Assembly (NCBI GenBank): GCA_011037195.1
Contig: JAAEAF010003819.1
Location: forward strand, 1-64,000
Source: Triatoma infestans
Lineage: Eukaryota; Arthropoda; Insecta; Hemiptera; Reduviidae
Reading direction: 5' to 3'
Length of the DNA: 64,000 nucleotides
In this document: in pieces, positions 10,700-21,077 of the stretch
How positions within the stretch are numbered: position 1 is the stretch's first letter
Layout: each line of letters starts with the position of its first letter
Notes under the pieces: generated by a model
What the model saw: the letters and a program-made list of their open reading frames with translations, nothing else
Databases searched by the model: none
What the model was told of the DNA's origin: nothing
Made by a program: the position numbers and the translations under genes

Positions 10700-11150
10700 T
10701 AAGATTATTGCGAAAGCCCGCAAGGGTGTTACGTGCAGTTACTTGGGGAGTAGCGACCCCACGGTTTATTACAGCTCAGTACTCCATGCACTTCGTCAGA
10801 ACAGTACACAATACACTTAAACTACACATACTCTACACTTTAAAGGCAAGGACAAACGCAGTATATAAACTAGGGTCTCTAGTTAAATGGCGAAAGCCAA
10901 GGGAGAAGGAAGGGAAATTAGCTAGTGGTAGCGCGCCGGACTAGCAAGGCGGAAGTTTCGGGTTCGAATCCAGCATGCTGCCCTTAGGAGCCATAGGAGT
11001 CTCTACAACTCACTGTACGGTGATGCATTGGAGAAGGCTCCGGGGGGCACAATAGATCTTTCAGTTCGCAGTACAATAATCCCCCTACAAGATTATTAAG
11101 AATCGTTTGAACATGTGATGCGACGCGCTTAAATTTTACCAGCCCTTTAG
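10700..11150 (+). mobile_element. Composite: leader segment plus SINE1
   Basis: A leader of about 200 bp (GCAGTTACTTGGGGAGTAG, CTCAGTACTCCATGCACTTC, AAGGACAAACGCAG) directly precedes a SINE1 head (TTAGCTAGTGGTAGCGCGCC, anticodon-loop CTAGCAA, B box GGGTTCGAATCC). The SINE body is internally shortened. The tail reads GCACAATAGATCTTTC, then TACAATAATCCCCC, a form shared with R1-like LINE 3' ends. The same leader plus SINE arrangement recurs at 28405-28870 on the other strand, so the two parts moved or were duplicated together. Confidence 0.75.
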
Positions 11151-11204
11151 TGTGCCGCCTTTTAGCTTATTTGAGTTTGACACCACTGATTAAACTCATA
11201 CGCA

Positions 11205-11330
11205 CACATACAAACCATCTGCTAAAAAATAACTCCTTTTTTTTTTTTTTAATACTCATGGGAAAACATGTATTTCCTTTGAATATTTGACGAGTTCGCA
11301 ATTACTTCCTCTTATGCAGTAAATGAAAGT
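11205..11330 (-). repeat. Family H terminal fragment
   Basis: ACCATCTGCTAAAAAATAAC, CATGTATTTCCTTTGAA and CAATTACTTCCTCTTATGCA match the hairpin end in minus orientation. The hairpin is partly degraded. Confidence 0.6.
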
Positions 11331-13960
11331 AGCAATAGAAATTTTTGTTCGGAGATTTCATTATTATCTTTTTTGAAAAAAAGTATATTTTTAGAGAATG
11401 ATCTCTCACAAGAAACTACAGTTTCATATTCCATTTTATAAACCATAAAATCAGACTATTGGAAGTGAATACCATAACTACTGAAATAGACGGAAGTCAA
11501 CATATCTTTCTCAAAAATCGGTTTCATTTGAACATTGCACAAATTTGAAGAAGATATTTGAAGGATATGCTAGGGGAAACTTCCCCATAAAGAAGAGTAC
11601 TTCAATATATTGTAAGTTGCCCCAATTTTGAAATTGTAAAGACAATTAAATGTGTTGCAAAAAACAAAAAAACAAAATAGAATTTGTCAATTTTGCAGCT
11701 AAAAATTTTAGTAAAGTAAAGTGGTATAAGATATTTTCCTCGGCAATTTTTTTTAAAGTAAAAAACTAATAATACTAATATAAAGTCAAGAGTGGTGATA
11801 ATCCGTTAAAGAAACATGGTTTTGATAGTAGTAAATTATATATACATATATACAGAAGTATATAACAATAAATCAATGGATGTTATAGAAAAAAGAGGAG
11901 AAGTGTCGGGATAAAGGGGATGCTTATATACAAAAACACACAGACACATATATACAGAGAACATATATATCACCCTCTTGAAGTCAATATATATATAATA
12001 GTGTGTGTTGTAAGTGTGATGTGTGGCATGGTCTATTGAATATAAGTTTTAACAGGGAGGTTAACAGAAGGTTTGAGGAAGGTGTGAGCCACTTCCCATC
12101 TCCATCACTCTTCTACAATACAACACATAAAACACACACACACACACATACTCACTTGTGGCCACAATAGGCTTGCCACAAAACTACCAGACTTTTGGAA
12201 ACAAATTGTCTGTAACTTTACTGAAAAATCCAGCTGATACTCCTGGGGGTGTGAGTGCATAATATCCTCCCCAACACTTTGTATATATTATATTTGTGTT
12301 TCTAGAGATGTTCTATTCCATTATTGTCCCCCCCCAATATAAACTTAAATATTTGCTACAGACTATTTTTAATACGATTACAATAAAAAAAAACAAGTAA
12401 TTATAGCGCTGAAAAATTTCTTAAGACAACAGCAAAAGAACTGTATTCAGAAATGTAAAATTTCATACCCAAGAAATTTTTAAAAAATACGGAAACTTTT
12501 TAATATAAATGTTGTTTTTTCAAATGGGACTCCTCATTGTGAAGAGCATAGTATAAGCCAGCCTTAATGCTACTTATGCAATTATTATCATTCATATATT
12601 CAATTTATACATTCATAAAAGCACACACACGACGCGGGCACTGGAAATGCTATTCTCTACCGTGCATGTTTCAGAAATGTTTAGGGATATTCTCGAAAAC
12701 GACATATATGTCTAGCATTTTTTATATGAAACATTTTTTTGGAAAAATTTGCTTTTAAAAGAGTTCCAGGGAATCTCTGACGTTTGGATTAACTCTGTAA
12801 TGGAAACTAGACCTCTACGGAGATATCTGCCAAATAAGCGCTAGATTCCACGTTTCAATACCTGCCGTAAGAAAGCGTTAGTGGTACATAGTACTTCCAC
12901 TATGCATTACACCCTGTGCCACGCTCACTGCACTGTATAGACGAGTGCGCTAAAACTTTTCCCTCTAGTAGCTGTCTCTAGCTCTAACCAAGAGTTATGA
13001 GAAATGAAAATAAAAAGCCGGCAATTCTGAAGGCTTAATTAAGTGCAAGACCAACCAAGAAGGATTAACACTTAAAAAGCTAAACCAACACTTGAAGAAA
13101 TCTAAACAAGCTACCAATAAGAAAACAGCCAGTCAATCATTCAAAAGCTTATTGGTGAGCCGACAACACAACTCTCAAAGAGTTACTCATACTGCTTGAA
13201 ACAAGCAGTCATCTGTGTCTACTTACTCTCTGCCCAAAGCACCTTTACAGGCCAGAGAGTACTTTTTAAACCACTAGCACACTAATTATTAGAACCAGCA
13301 AAAGTTCTACCTAGCCATATCACTGTTATAGTGACTCACATCAGCTAACGCTACCATTCCACCTATATCACTTCTCCTTAAGTTGTCAAAATACTTTTGT
13401 AAAATACTAGTTAGTTTCAATCATTCCAATAAACACAATAACCAGCTACCACTGCAACTCTATACATCCAGTTCTTATTGACGAACCAGCACACTGTCTG
13501 GTGGTCTACAATTTAATCATATTCAGGTATAGCCTAAGTTCTAAGAACTAATATACACTTCCCAAGCAACTACAGTTATGAGTTAATATTAACGACAATT
13601 AAATTCCAAGTTTGTTGCCGCAAGGTTGTCAATTTTAATTAAGAGAAAATTGTTTCGAGTATTTCAAGGACACAAAATTCTTTGTTCGGAGAATACTTTA
13701 TTTAGAAAAAAATCTCTTTCTCCTCAGTTTCTGATTCGTGATCAACAAAACGTATCAAAGTTTAACACTCAGTGTTGCCAATTTCAGATGAAACAGTCAG
13801 AATTTACAGAAGAAAAAAAATCAAAGATTAAGTAAATGAGATAATTATATTCTATCAAGAATGTGACATTTTTGGTTATGTGTTTTGATTGACAATAACG
13901 CAATTTTATAGCATAAACAGTAAGTAATATTCAAATTTAAATAATAAAAATTTTAAAAAA
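11331..13960. other. Long spacer with a small family H relic
   Basis: No gene is recognised. About 12690-12770 (GAAACATTTTTTTGGAAAAA, then TTTTAAAAGAG) looks like a family H unit relic. About 11820-12330 has TA and CA microsatellites. About 13010-13560 is of more even composition and matches nothing I recognise. Confidence 0.45.
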
Positions 13961-13965
13961 ATCTG

Positions 13966-14147
13966 GTTGATGTAGTGGTTATAAGCATGAATTTGTAACT
14001 GAGAGGTCCCCAGTTCGAATCCTGTGTATAACTGCTAAATTTTATATTTGTTTAAAAAATGTTAATGGTAAAGTAGGTGTTTCCGGCCACGTCCATAAGG
14101 ACCTAATTTAGTAGTTGGACGTTAAGCCTGCCAGAAAAACAAGCATT
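13966..14147 (+). mobile_element. SINE2 copy
   Basis: The head has A box TGATGTAGTGGTTATAAGC, anticodon loop TTTGTAA (TGT, Thr-like) and B box CAGTTCGAATCC. The body is AACTGCTAAATTTTATATTT and AAAGTAGGTGTTTCCGGCC; the tail GTTGGACGTTAAGCC runs into AAGCATTACTTTAC. The tail matches the copy at 48611-48809. Confidence 0.85.
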
Positions 14148-14339
14148 ACTTTACTTTGGTTGAAAGGGACTGTATTTATACATGTAGGCTTTTAAGGCAT
14201 AAGAAGGTACCTGGATGTGACTGTATTTGCAGCGCCTCTATCAATCCTCAACAAAACTAAAATCGCTGTTTAGAAGCAAGCCTCAAACAAGGATCTCTCA
14301 AACTTCTCCAAAATTATTATTATACTAGCAAAAAAGGTT

Positions 14340-14745
14340 TCCAATAAAAGTGACAAATTCATATACTAGCAATAGCAGCTCAAGTTTAAAGAAAATATTT
14401 TAAGCTGTTTCCGAAAAAATCCCGGAAATCTAAGGGAACCATTCAGTAAAGTCCCACTTCCGGCTAAGCGACTTTTTCATACTTGAAATTTCAGCGAAAA
14501 AAAAAATGGAAAATGTGTACATATATGAGTTTACAACCTTCAGGTTGGATCTCCTGTGATTAGTATTGGAAATCGCAATAAAAATTTTGAGCTTAGTTCT
14601 CTCTCCCTCTTTCTCTCTCTCACGAACACATACACAGAATTTTTGTTAAAAACATTTTATTTTGGTATCCCAGCGACCTCAAAAACATGTTATTATGGTA
14701 AAAACTTAATTTCTCAAATTTAATCACGCTCGCAATATTTCGTCT
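14340..14745 (-). repeat. Family H relic
   Basis: CATTCAGTAAAGTCCCACTT, then CCGGCTAAGCGACTTTTTC, belongs to an internal unit in minus orientation. Further on, ACACATACACAG and GCGACCTCAAAAACATG match the hairpin-side end. Degraded throughout. Confidence 0.55.
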
Positions 14746-14789
14746 TAAAACTTTAAAAGAAATTGATAACTAATTGTTGTGGTTGATTC

Positions 14790-15075
14790 CGCAGAGTTGG
14801 AAAGAATCAGAAATATTTTCCATGATAACCTGCTTCTTTTTGGTGATCATCGACCGGTTTTGGGCGTTCGCCCATAATCAGGATGCTTTTGTCAAACAGT
14901 GTGATAACATAAATTTCTATAGAGCAAATTTTGTTGATACACTCTTCCTTTGAATTTGCTCTATGCAAATCTATGTTATCACATCTATGCGCGGCAAAGC
15001 ATCCTGGCATTCGGGCGAATACCCGAAACCGGTCGATGACCACAAAAAGTAGCAGCCTATCATGGAAAATATCTC
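14790..15075. mobile_element. IR-A palindromic element
   Basis: Two inverted arms meet around 14930: left arm CATCGACCGGTTTTGGGCG and TTCGCCCATAATCAGGATG; right arm CATCCTGGCATTCGGGCG, then CCCGAAACCGGTCGATG. Central parts also pair (GTGTGATAACATAAAT against TATGTTATCACA). The outer motifs (GTTGTGGTTGATTCCGCAG; CATGGAAAATATCTCAGATG) match the copies at 16845 and 33905. Flanks AATTGATAACTA and AATTAATAACTA may be a target-site duplication with one mismatch. The hammerhead-like core is degenerate (CTGGCAT on the right, CTGATTA on the left). No coding capacity. Confidence 0.8.
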
Positions 15076-16180
15076 AGATGAATTAATAACTACTATAAAA
15101 CAATCACATATAAAAACCTAATTTTTGCAAACATAGCCGAAATACAAACCTAGAGAGAAATGTGATAGAGAGGTCTAAGAAAGCAGATGTACTATGTGTT
15201 TGTATGCATGTCGAGCGGAATAAGAAATTTGTGGTAAAAGTATGAAAAGCATTAAAGTCTCTTTGGGTTTGACTTTGTATTCAGACTTACTAGCACATTG
15301 TGACGGCTAATAAAAGATTCCAATTGTAAAAGTCAAAAGATTAAAGCACCTTTTCCCTTTATTGTGAACATATTTAACACACTTGTAAACTATTGTTAAA
15401 AATGATTTTTAATACACTTTTTTTTTATGTCTTTATTATAGAATAGATTTATATAACGTGTGTGTGTGTGTTTCCATATTTCCTCCTTCATAAAACACTT
15501 ATTTTAATATATGGTAATTTTGCACAAATCTTAAAATACTGATTTTTTGTTATGTTTGTAATATAAATTGTAGGTGTATTTAATGTCTTCATTATCATAC
15601 TAAATACTACAATAGTGACTCTAAATTATAATTCTTAATCGTGATTTAATTATTATTGGCAATTAAAGGTGGCAAAAATAGCAACAAGATTTTTTTTTCT
15701 TTGTCTCCTCTATTAAATTCTTACAAAGGAGCACGTCTTTTTTTTGTTAAATTTAATAGTTACTGTCAAACTTCTGAAAATCACAAAGAAATGTGTTGCA
15801 ATAAAGTTAAAAGTTAGATGCCATGAACGAACATCTGCTCAGTTACAACCGTTGCCCACCTGGAGAGGAACATCTTAAAAGTAGATATTATTTGAGAAGT
15901 GGTCCTTAAAGAATCTTTAAGATTAGTGCTAAAATAGGCGCCGCGAATTTGATGTTACATTTCTATTCTGTTCTATAACCGGATATTGGGATCGATTTCT
16001 CATCCTGAACTATAATCTTATAGAATTAAATGTAATAAAAAATATATATATTATTCACAATATTCATAAATTATTCAGTATAATTACTTTAAATAAATGC
16101 AAATGAAAATAAATTCGACTATTTCTGTTACGTTAAATTGACGTTATATAAAATTTTAAGCAATAATATATTAAGATGGA
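15076..16180. other. AT-rich spacer
   Basis: No gene or recognised repeat apart from a short (TG)n tract at about 15459-15471. Confidence 0.5.
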
Positions 16181-16183
16181 TCT

Positions 16184-16386
16184 ATGGTCACTGGCGCCCG
16201 GAGCCTTCTCAGTGCACTGCCGGCCTCCGGACAGTACTATCTCGGTACAGACAACATGTCCAGTTACCGGACAGTGAGCTTGAAAAGGCTCCTAGGAAGA
16301 GAAAAACTAAGGGCAGCACTGCTAGATTCTAACCCCGGACCTCCGCTTGCGATTCCAGTGCGCTAACTACTAAGCTAATCCCTTAT
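16184..16386 (-). mobile_element. SINE1 copy
   Basis: On the minus strand it reads AAGGGATTAGCTTAGTAGTT and an anticodon-loop ATCGCAA (CGC, Ala-like). The B box GGGTTAGAATC is mutated. The body holds GCTGCCCTTAG, TTCCTAGGAGCC and CTCACTGTCCGG, then CCGGCAGTGCACTGAGAAGG; the tail is GGGCGCCAGTGACCATAGAT. It is nearly full length. Confidence 0.88.
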
Positions 16387-16746
16387 CTTAAAACAGAAAT
16401 GAAAACAACATTAAAATTCAAATGACAAGTTCATCCATTCTATTTAAAAAAAAACGACAAATATTAGATTCACAAAACTGTAGAAAATCTACCCCACCTG
16501 CCAAAAAAGTGTTAAAAAGATATTCAATTGCTTAAGTCCTGATTTAAAATTTCCCTAATTATTTAGACCATTTGAAGCAGATGTGACTAAATATTGCAAA
16601 GAAGGCAATTTATATTATTAGTTTCTCCTTATTAGCGAAAACTGAAATCATGTTCGATAATATCTTGACTTTTAGCAATAAAGTTGCGAAATAAAATTAT
16701 TATCAACTATCACTAATTAGCAAATGTTCGCTATTAATAGCGAACA

Positions 16747-16815
16747 TAATAATAATAATAATAATAATAATGATAATAATAGTAATAATTAAAACGATAA
16801 TAATAATAATATGAA
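16747..16815. repeat. (AAT)n microsatellite
   Basis: An imperfect AAT/AATAG run lies just left of the IR-A copy at 16845. Both strands give Tyr/Ile/Asn-type low-complexity translations with no coding meaning. Confidence 0.85.
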
Positions 16816-16918
16816 ATCACTAAATCAATGATATTATAATACTTGTTGTGGTGGTTGGTTCTGCAGAGCTGGAAAGCATCAGAGACATTTTCCGTGGTAG
16901 CCTGCTTCATTTTGTGGT

Positions 16919-16955
16919 CATCGACCGGTTTCGGGCGTTCGCCCATCTTCAGGAT
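16919..16955 (-). ncRNA. Hammerhead-ribozyme-like motif, left arm of IR-A
   Basis: On the minus strand the order is ATC, CTGAAGA, T, GGGC-GAAC-GCCC (stem II), GAAAC, CGGTC, GATG. CTGAAGA fits the hammerhead CUGANGA box and GAAA the second core strand. GATG can pair with the bases preceding CTGA (G-C, A-T, T-A, G-T). One unpaired T lies between the core and stem II, unlike the textbook form. Cleavage would follow GTC. Activity is unproven. Confidence 0.5.
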
Positions 16956-17057
16956 ACAACACAGACTCGCACAGAGCAAACTTAGTTTCACAGTGATACA
17001 CTCAGTGAAACTAAGTTTGCTCTGTACGAGTCTGTGTGTCACACTGTCTAAAAAACG

Positions 17058-17095
17058 CATCCTGAAGATGGGCGAACGCCCGAAACCGGTCGATG
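17058..17095 (+). ncRNA. Hammerhead-ribozyme-like motif, right arm of IR-A
   Basis: Plus-strand order: CATC (17058-17061), CTGAAGA (17062-17068), T, GGGC-GAAC-GCCC, GAAAC (17082-17086), CGGTC, then GATG (17092-17095). CATC and GATG pair perfectly as stem I, GGGC and GCCC as stem II. ACCGGT is self-complementary, so stem III could form between two molecules, as described for minimal hammerheads. The extra T before stem II is atypical. Confidence 0.55.
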
Positions 17096-17209
17096 ACCAC
17101 AAAATGAAGCAGGCTACCACGGAAAATGTCTCTGATATATAATACTTTTACATAAGTTTCACAAAGGCTCCTTTATTGTTATATATTCAATGTATAAATT
17201 TTCATGAAT

Positions 17210-18391
17210 AGTAGTTGTGGCGCCAAATGTTTAAAATATTAGCGCGGTTCCTGACTAAAATAACGGACACTTTTGAACTAATTAAACAAGAATTGCATGC
17301 ATTTAAATTCCTAACTTTCTTCAGGTTAGACAGACAGGGAGTATTGCGTACAGAACACGGCAAACGTTATTGGGCAGAAACCACTATTCTGCAACTGCAA
17401 TCTGGTGAGGATACCACTCCTTTGGTTTTGGAGTGAAAAACTCCTTGCATGCTATTTAGCATGCTTCTTAATTTTTAATATGCCGAAAAAAATGAGCCAT
17501 AATCGGAAAAGACCGTAATCAGATGATGCATTATCGTGGCTTTGGGCAGTGTGAGGCAAAACGCTTATTCTCTCCAATTCAGCTAATTTTATGTAAGCCA
17601 AACGTGAACGATAGGCGTTTGTGTAATTAGGATGCAGCATAGTTTTAATTTGGTTAATTAAAATGCTTTTAAGACTTTATACACACTCCCACTTTATAAA
17701 CTTTAGTCTTTATAAACATTAGTCTTTATAGACTTTAACACTTTATAAACACTTTCAAGACTTTATAAACACCATCCAGCTGATCAGTATAAAGTTCAAA
17801 GTAAACAAACTCTACCGTTTGGAACAAGCTCAAAATATAGAACACCTTCAAAGTTCCATCAAACGCAAAGCCATTTTGGCTAACCTCTGGTTGGGCTACA
17901 AGCCTTGGTGCCCACTGTTTGGGCTTGTTTCGATTTTTTTCGAAAATATCTACTTTTAATTTATTATTCTTTTCCAAAAAAAAAACGGTCATCTTTTGGA
18001 TGTTGAAGCAAATTCTTGCACACATCTACAGGTTTGGCGCTCGGATAATTCATGAGTATCTTAATTTTGGCTTTAAAGCCTCTATCCACTATGGTACATA
18101 TCCTCGAGCGGTCGCATACGGATACGGCTTCACACATTTGAGCAATTCCTCATCTTCATCAAACAAAGGTAGAACTGCTTGATATTGGTTCATCCTGAAA
18201 GCTAGTGCACACACTTTCGAAAAGTTAAAACGAAAACGCTACCATATTTCAATACACCACCCTTTCTTCTTCCACTGTACAAATTTCTTCATCTTTCCGG
18301 TTGTTTTTTTTTTCACTACTGTCTCGGAAGTGCGCGAATCACAAGTTTTTTTTTTCTTCGGACATTTTGACTGCTAATAATAGCTAATGAG
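17210..18391 (-). repeat. Unclassified repeat U1, copy 1, left part
   Basis: From about 17840 to 18391 this matches 60140-60750 in the same orientation (TTGGCTAACCTCTGGTTGGG; GAAGCAAATTCTTGCACACA; a TCATCTTT-like A/T patch). It resumes after the inserted R1-like LINE at 20535. On the minus strand both copies give broken but alignable peptides (VDVCKNLLQ, then K-x-DR), which suggests decayed coding sequence. I do not recognise the family. The part at 17210-17650 may belong to the same element but has no second copy here to confirm it. Confidence 0.5.
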
Positions 18392-20534
18392 GGCAATGGA
18401 GAAGGCCTTGGATAGTTATATAAGAACGGAGATTCTGGAGAGGGTGCCTTTGCACCCGCGACAGCATGCATACCGAGCGGGAAGATCAACGGATATGCTC
18501 TGTATGAGCTGACGAGTGCTATCCAGAAATCTCTAGATTTCAAGGAGACGGCCATCTGTGTCTTTCTTGACATAGCAGAGGCCTTTGACAACACCTCCCA
18601 TGAGGCCGTCAGTAGGGCCCTAATTAAAAGGGGGGTTGACGGCACCATGGTGAGGTGGGTGAATGAGATGTTGTCCACACGAACAGTGGAGACGATGGTG
18701 GGCCAAGAAACCATTAGAGTCAGTACGACCAGGGGTTGTCCTCAAGGGGGGGTTTTGTCACCCCTAATATGGAGTTTGGTAGTAGACGAACTCCTCTGCA
18801 AACTGGCGGATCTCGACATCTCCTGTCAGGGGTATGCCGATGATATCGTCATAATTGCTAGGGGTAAGTTCGAGGATACCCTCTGTGAAATACTACAGAG
18901 GGGTCTAGACATCACTAATAGATGGTGCCTTTCTGTGGGGTTGGGTATTAACCCAGCGAAAACCACGGTAGTTCCTTTTACAAGGCGCAGGGCTCTTCCA
19001 CATCTGAAAAGTATCCAGTTAGCTGGAGTTGATCTAGAGTGGAAGAAGGAGGTTAAATATCTTGGGGTAACTCTGGATAGTAAGCTTCTGTGGAATAGGC
19101 ATGCTGAAATAACTGCCAGTAAAGCTACTCGCGCTCTCATGGTGTGCAGGAGGGTGGCGGGCAAGTCCTGGGGATGCCCTCCTCGAATTCTTATTTGGAT
19201 GTACACTATGATGGTGAGACCTATTATCACCTATGGCGCAGTAGCGTGGTACAGCAGAGCAAAGCTCGAGAAGGTCAAGAAGACTCTTGACAAAGTACAG
19301 CGCCTTGCGTGCCTATGCACGACGGGAGCTATGAGGACGTGCCCTACAGCCGGGATTGAGGTTATTCTCAATCTCACACCGCTCCACCTAGTGGTGGAGC
19401 GAGTGGCGAAGGGAGCCCTCCTCAGAATCTCTAGGGAGGGCATGGGGAGATGTGGCCTGGGGGGTGGGAGGCGAATGCCTCCTTCTGCAGGCTCCCTCCC
19501 CTGGGACTTTCCTAGAGATAGCATGACTAAGAAATATAGCTTCGTTAGGAATTTTTCTACGAAGCTAAGTACGAAAGGAGAGTGGAGCGATGGATCCGCC
19601 CTGGACAGTATTAGCAAGCATGCCATTAAGTGGTACACAGATGGGTCTAAGACCCTCGAAGGAACCGGGGCAGGGGTGTTTGGGCCTAGAATCAAACACT
19701 CAGAACCCATGGGCAAGTTTCCTAGCATCTTCCAGGCGGAAATCTACGCTATTGGAAGGTGCGCTCAGTTGAACCTTGATCGGGGATATCGGAATCAGGA
19801 GATAGTTATCCTATCCGACAGTCAGGCGGCCATTAAAGCACTGAGCTGTTACGTACTCAGTTCTAAAATGGTATGGGATTGCCTAGGCAAACTTAATGAA
19901 CTAGGCAGGAGCAATAAAGTTACCCTGCATTGGGTGCCGGGACATGTCGGCGTGGAAGGTAATGAGGCAGCTGACGCCCTGGCAAAGGAAGGCGCTGTAT
20001 CTCCTCTTATTGGGCCAGAGCCCTTTTGTGGAGTCAGTGACCAAGTATTTCTAGAAGAAATCAAGAAGGAGGAGGTGGCTAAAAGAGCTCGTCTCTGGAA
20101 CACCATCCCGGGACTGAGGCAGGCCAAGGTCTGTCTGGGCGGTTATAACCAGGAAAGGTCGAAAGCCTTCATCAGTCTGAGTAAGAATAGGATCTGTATT
20201 CTTACGGGGCATTGCAGACTCAGGGGGCACCTGAGAAAGCTTGGCCTAGTAGGTGACGGCATATGAAGATTCTGTGGAGAGGCGGAGGAAACTCCGATAC
20301 ACCTCCTCACGGACTGTGATGCCGTCATTCAAAGAAGATTTAATAGTCTGGGCCGTTACCAGATAGGGGAGGAAGAAATACCTACCCTAGAACCTTCCAG
20401 GATCCTGAGATTCCTCAGGGAGTTAAACCTGGAGAGGGTGCTATAGTGAGCTAGCTCATCTTAGGCACCAGAGGGGGTACAATAGATCAAGAAAATGGTC
20501 GCGGTACAGAACCCTAGGAAAAAAAAAAAAATAC
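18392..20534 (+). mobile_element. R1-like LINE, 5'-truncated, with 8-bp target-site duplication
   Basis: The insertion is bounded by CTAATGAG at 18384-18391 and 20535-20542 and ends in an A-rich tail (about 20519-20531). It begins inside the reverse transcriptase, so the apurinic-type endonuclease and ORF1 expected of the clade are absent. The 3' UTR after the expected stop at 20446 is only about 70 bp and contains TACAATAGATCAAGAAAATG, related to the SINE1 tail. The host site is repeat U1. GC content is clearly higher than in the surroundings, as expected of a fairly recent coding insertion. Confidence 0.92.
18393..20446 (+). pseudogene. R1-like LINE ORF2: partial RT, RNase H, CCHC remnant
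   Basis: The product would copy element RNA at the target. The frame is open from about 18482 to 20266; the 539-aa part from Met 18647 carries GCPQGGVLSP (about residues 30-39), the catalytic YADD (63-66) and downstream VKYLGVTLD. RNase H lies at about 328-450 with YTDGSK, QAE, SDSQAA and GNEAADALA, so its acidic residues appear intact. Two lesions are visible. Near 18494 the frame shifts between HAYRAGRSTD and ELTSAIQKSL. At 20264 a TGA replaces what should be the first Cys of the C-terminal C-x2-C zinc motif; the frame then stays open to TAG at 20444-20446 (RFCGEAEETPIHLLTDC to LNLERVL). It is dead as an autonomous element. Confidence 0.9.
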
Positions 20535-20645
20535 CTAATGAGAGATAAAGGCGTTTGGGTATATATGTAATTGAATAAAGGATTAGTCAAAATAAACATT
20601 GATTGATATAAATTATATAAACAAAATCAGCAAGCAGTATTTATT
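20535..20645 (-). repeat. Unclassified repeat U1, copy 1, continuation
   Basis: After the LINE, TAATTGAATAAAGGATTAG, then TCAAAATAAACATTGA, matches the sequence at 60780-60830. This shows the LINE split a pre-existing U1 copy. Confidence 0.7.
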
Positions 20646-21046
20646 ACCTGACTTCAAAGGCCAGCTTTGTTTTCATGCAAAAACCTTTTGTACCAACTTA
20701 GTATGTGATAGTATAAATTATAGCATTTTTCATTCAACCATAATACTTTTATCCAACAAATAAAACATTTCTTCAACAAAATTACACTTTTTAAATTTTT
20801 TTTAAATAAAAAGGCAATTACTAAATTAAATTCCAATCAAATTCAAACTTTCAACCAAATTAACAAGTTTACTTTGACCGAAAAATGCTCCCTTATTAAG
20901 ATATCGAAATTGGTACTATCGATTTAAAAAGGGCGTTTAAGTTATTATAATACCTTAAGTGGTTGATTTGTAAGAACTACTTCAGGTAAGAGATCATACA
21001 TATATAGATATGTTAGAGAACAAAGGTAAAGTCTAGATCATCACTA

Positions 21047-21077
<31 letters not shown>

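Larger units (their letters stand above)
16845..17137. mobile_element. IR-A palindromic element with 10-bp target-site duplication
   Basis: This is the cleanest palindromic copy. The arms run from CAGAGACATTTTCCGTGG to the centre near 17000 and back to CCACGGAAAATGTCTCTG. The centre also pairs (AGCAAACTTAGTTTCAC against GTGAAACTAAGTTTGCT) around a loop of about 13 nt. TATAATACTT flanks both sides (16835-16844 and 17138-17147), so it inserted as a unit. The arms are unequal: the left extends further (GGTTGGTTCTGCAGAGC) than the right, as if one end was truncated. Each arm holds a hammerhead-like core on opposite strands. It encodes no protein. Penelope-like elements can leave inverted, truncated terminal copies with such ribozymes; assignment to that group is an inference. 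Confidence 0.85.

Noticed and set aside
13966..14040. Possible tRNA-Thr gene
   Set aside because: The same head recurs with an identical body and tail at 48611 and 10172, so it is SINE2.
16734..17120. Minus-strand frame of 128 aa and overlapping plus-strand frame of 99 aa
   Set aside because: They translate the arms of the IR-A palindrome and the adjacent AAT repeat; the shared peptide comes from the inverted repeat itself.
18316..20328. Minus-strand frames of up to 165 aa
   Set aside because: They are antisense shadows of the R1-like LINE reading frame.
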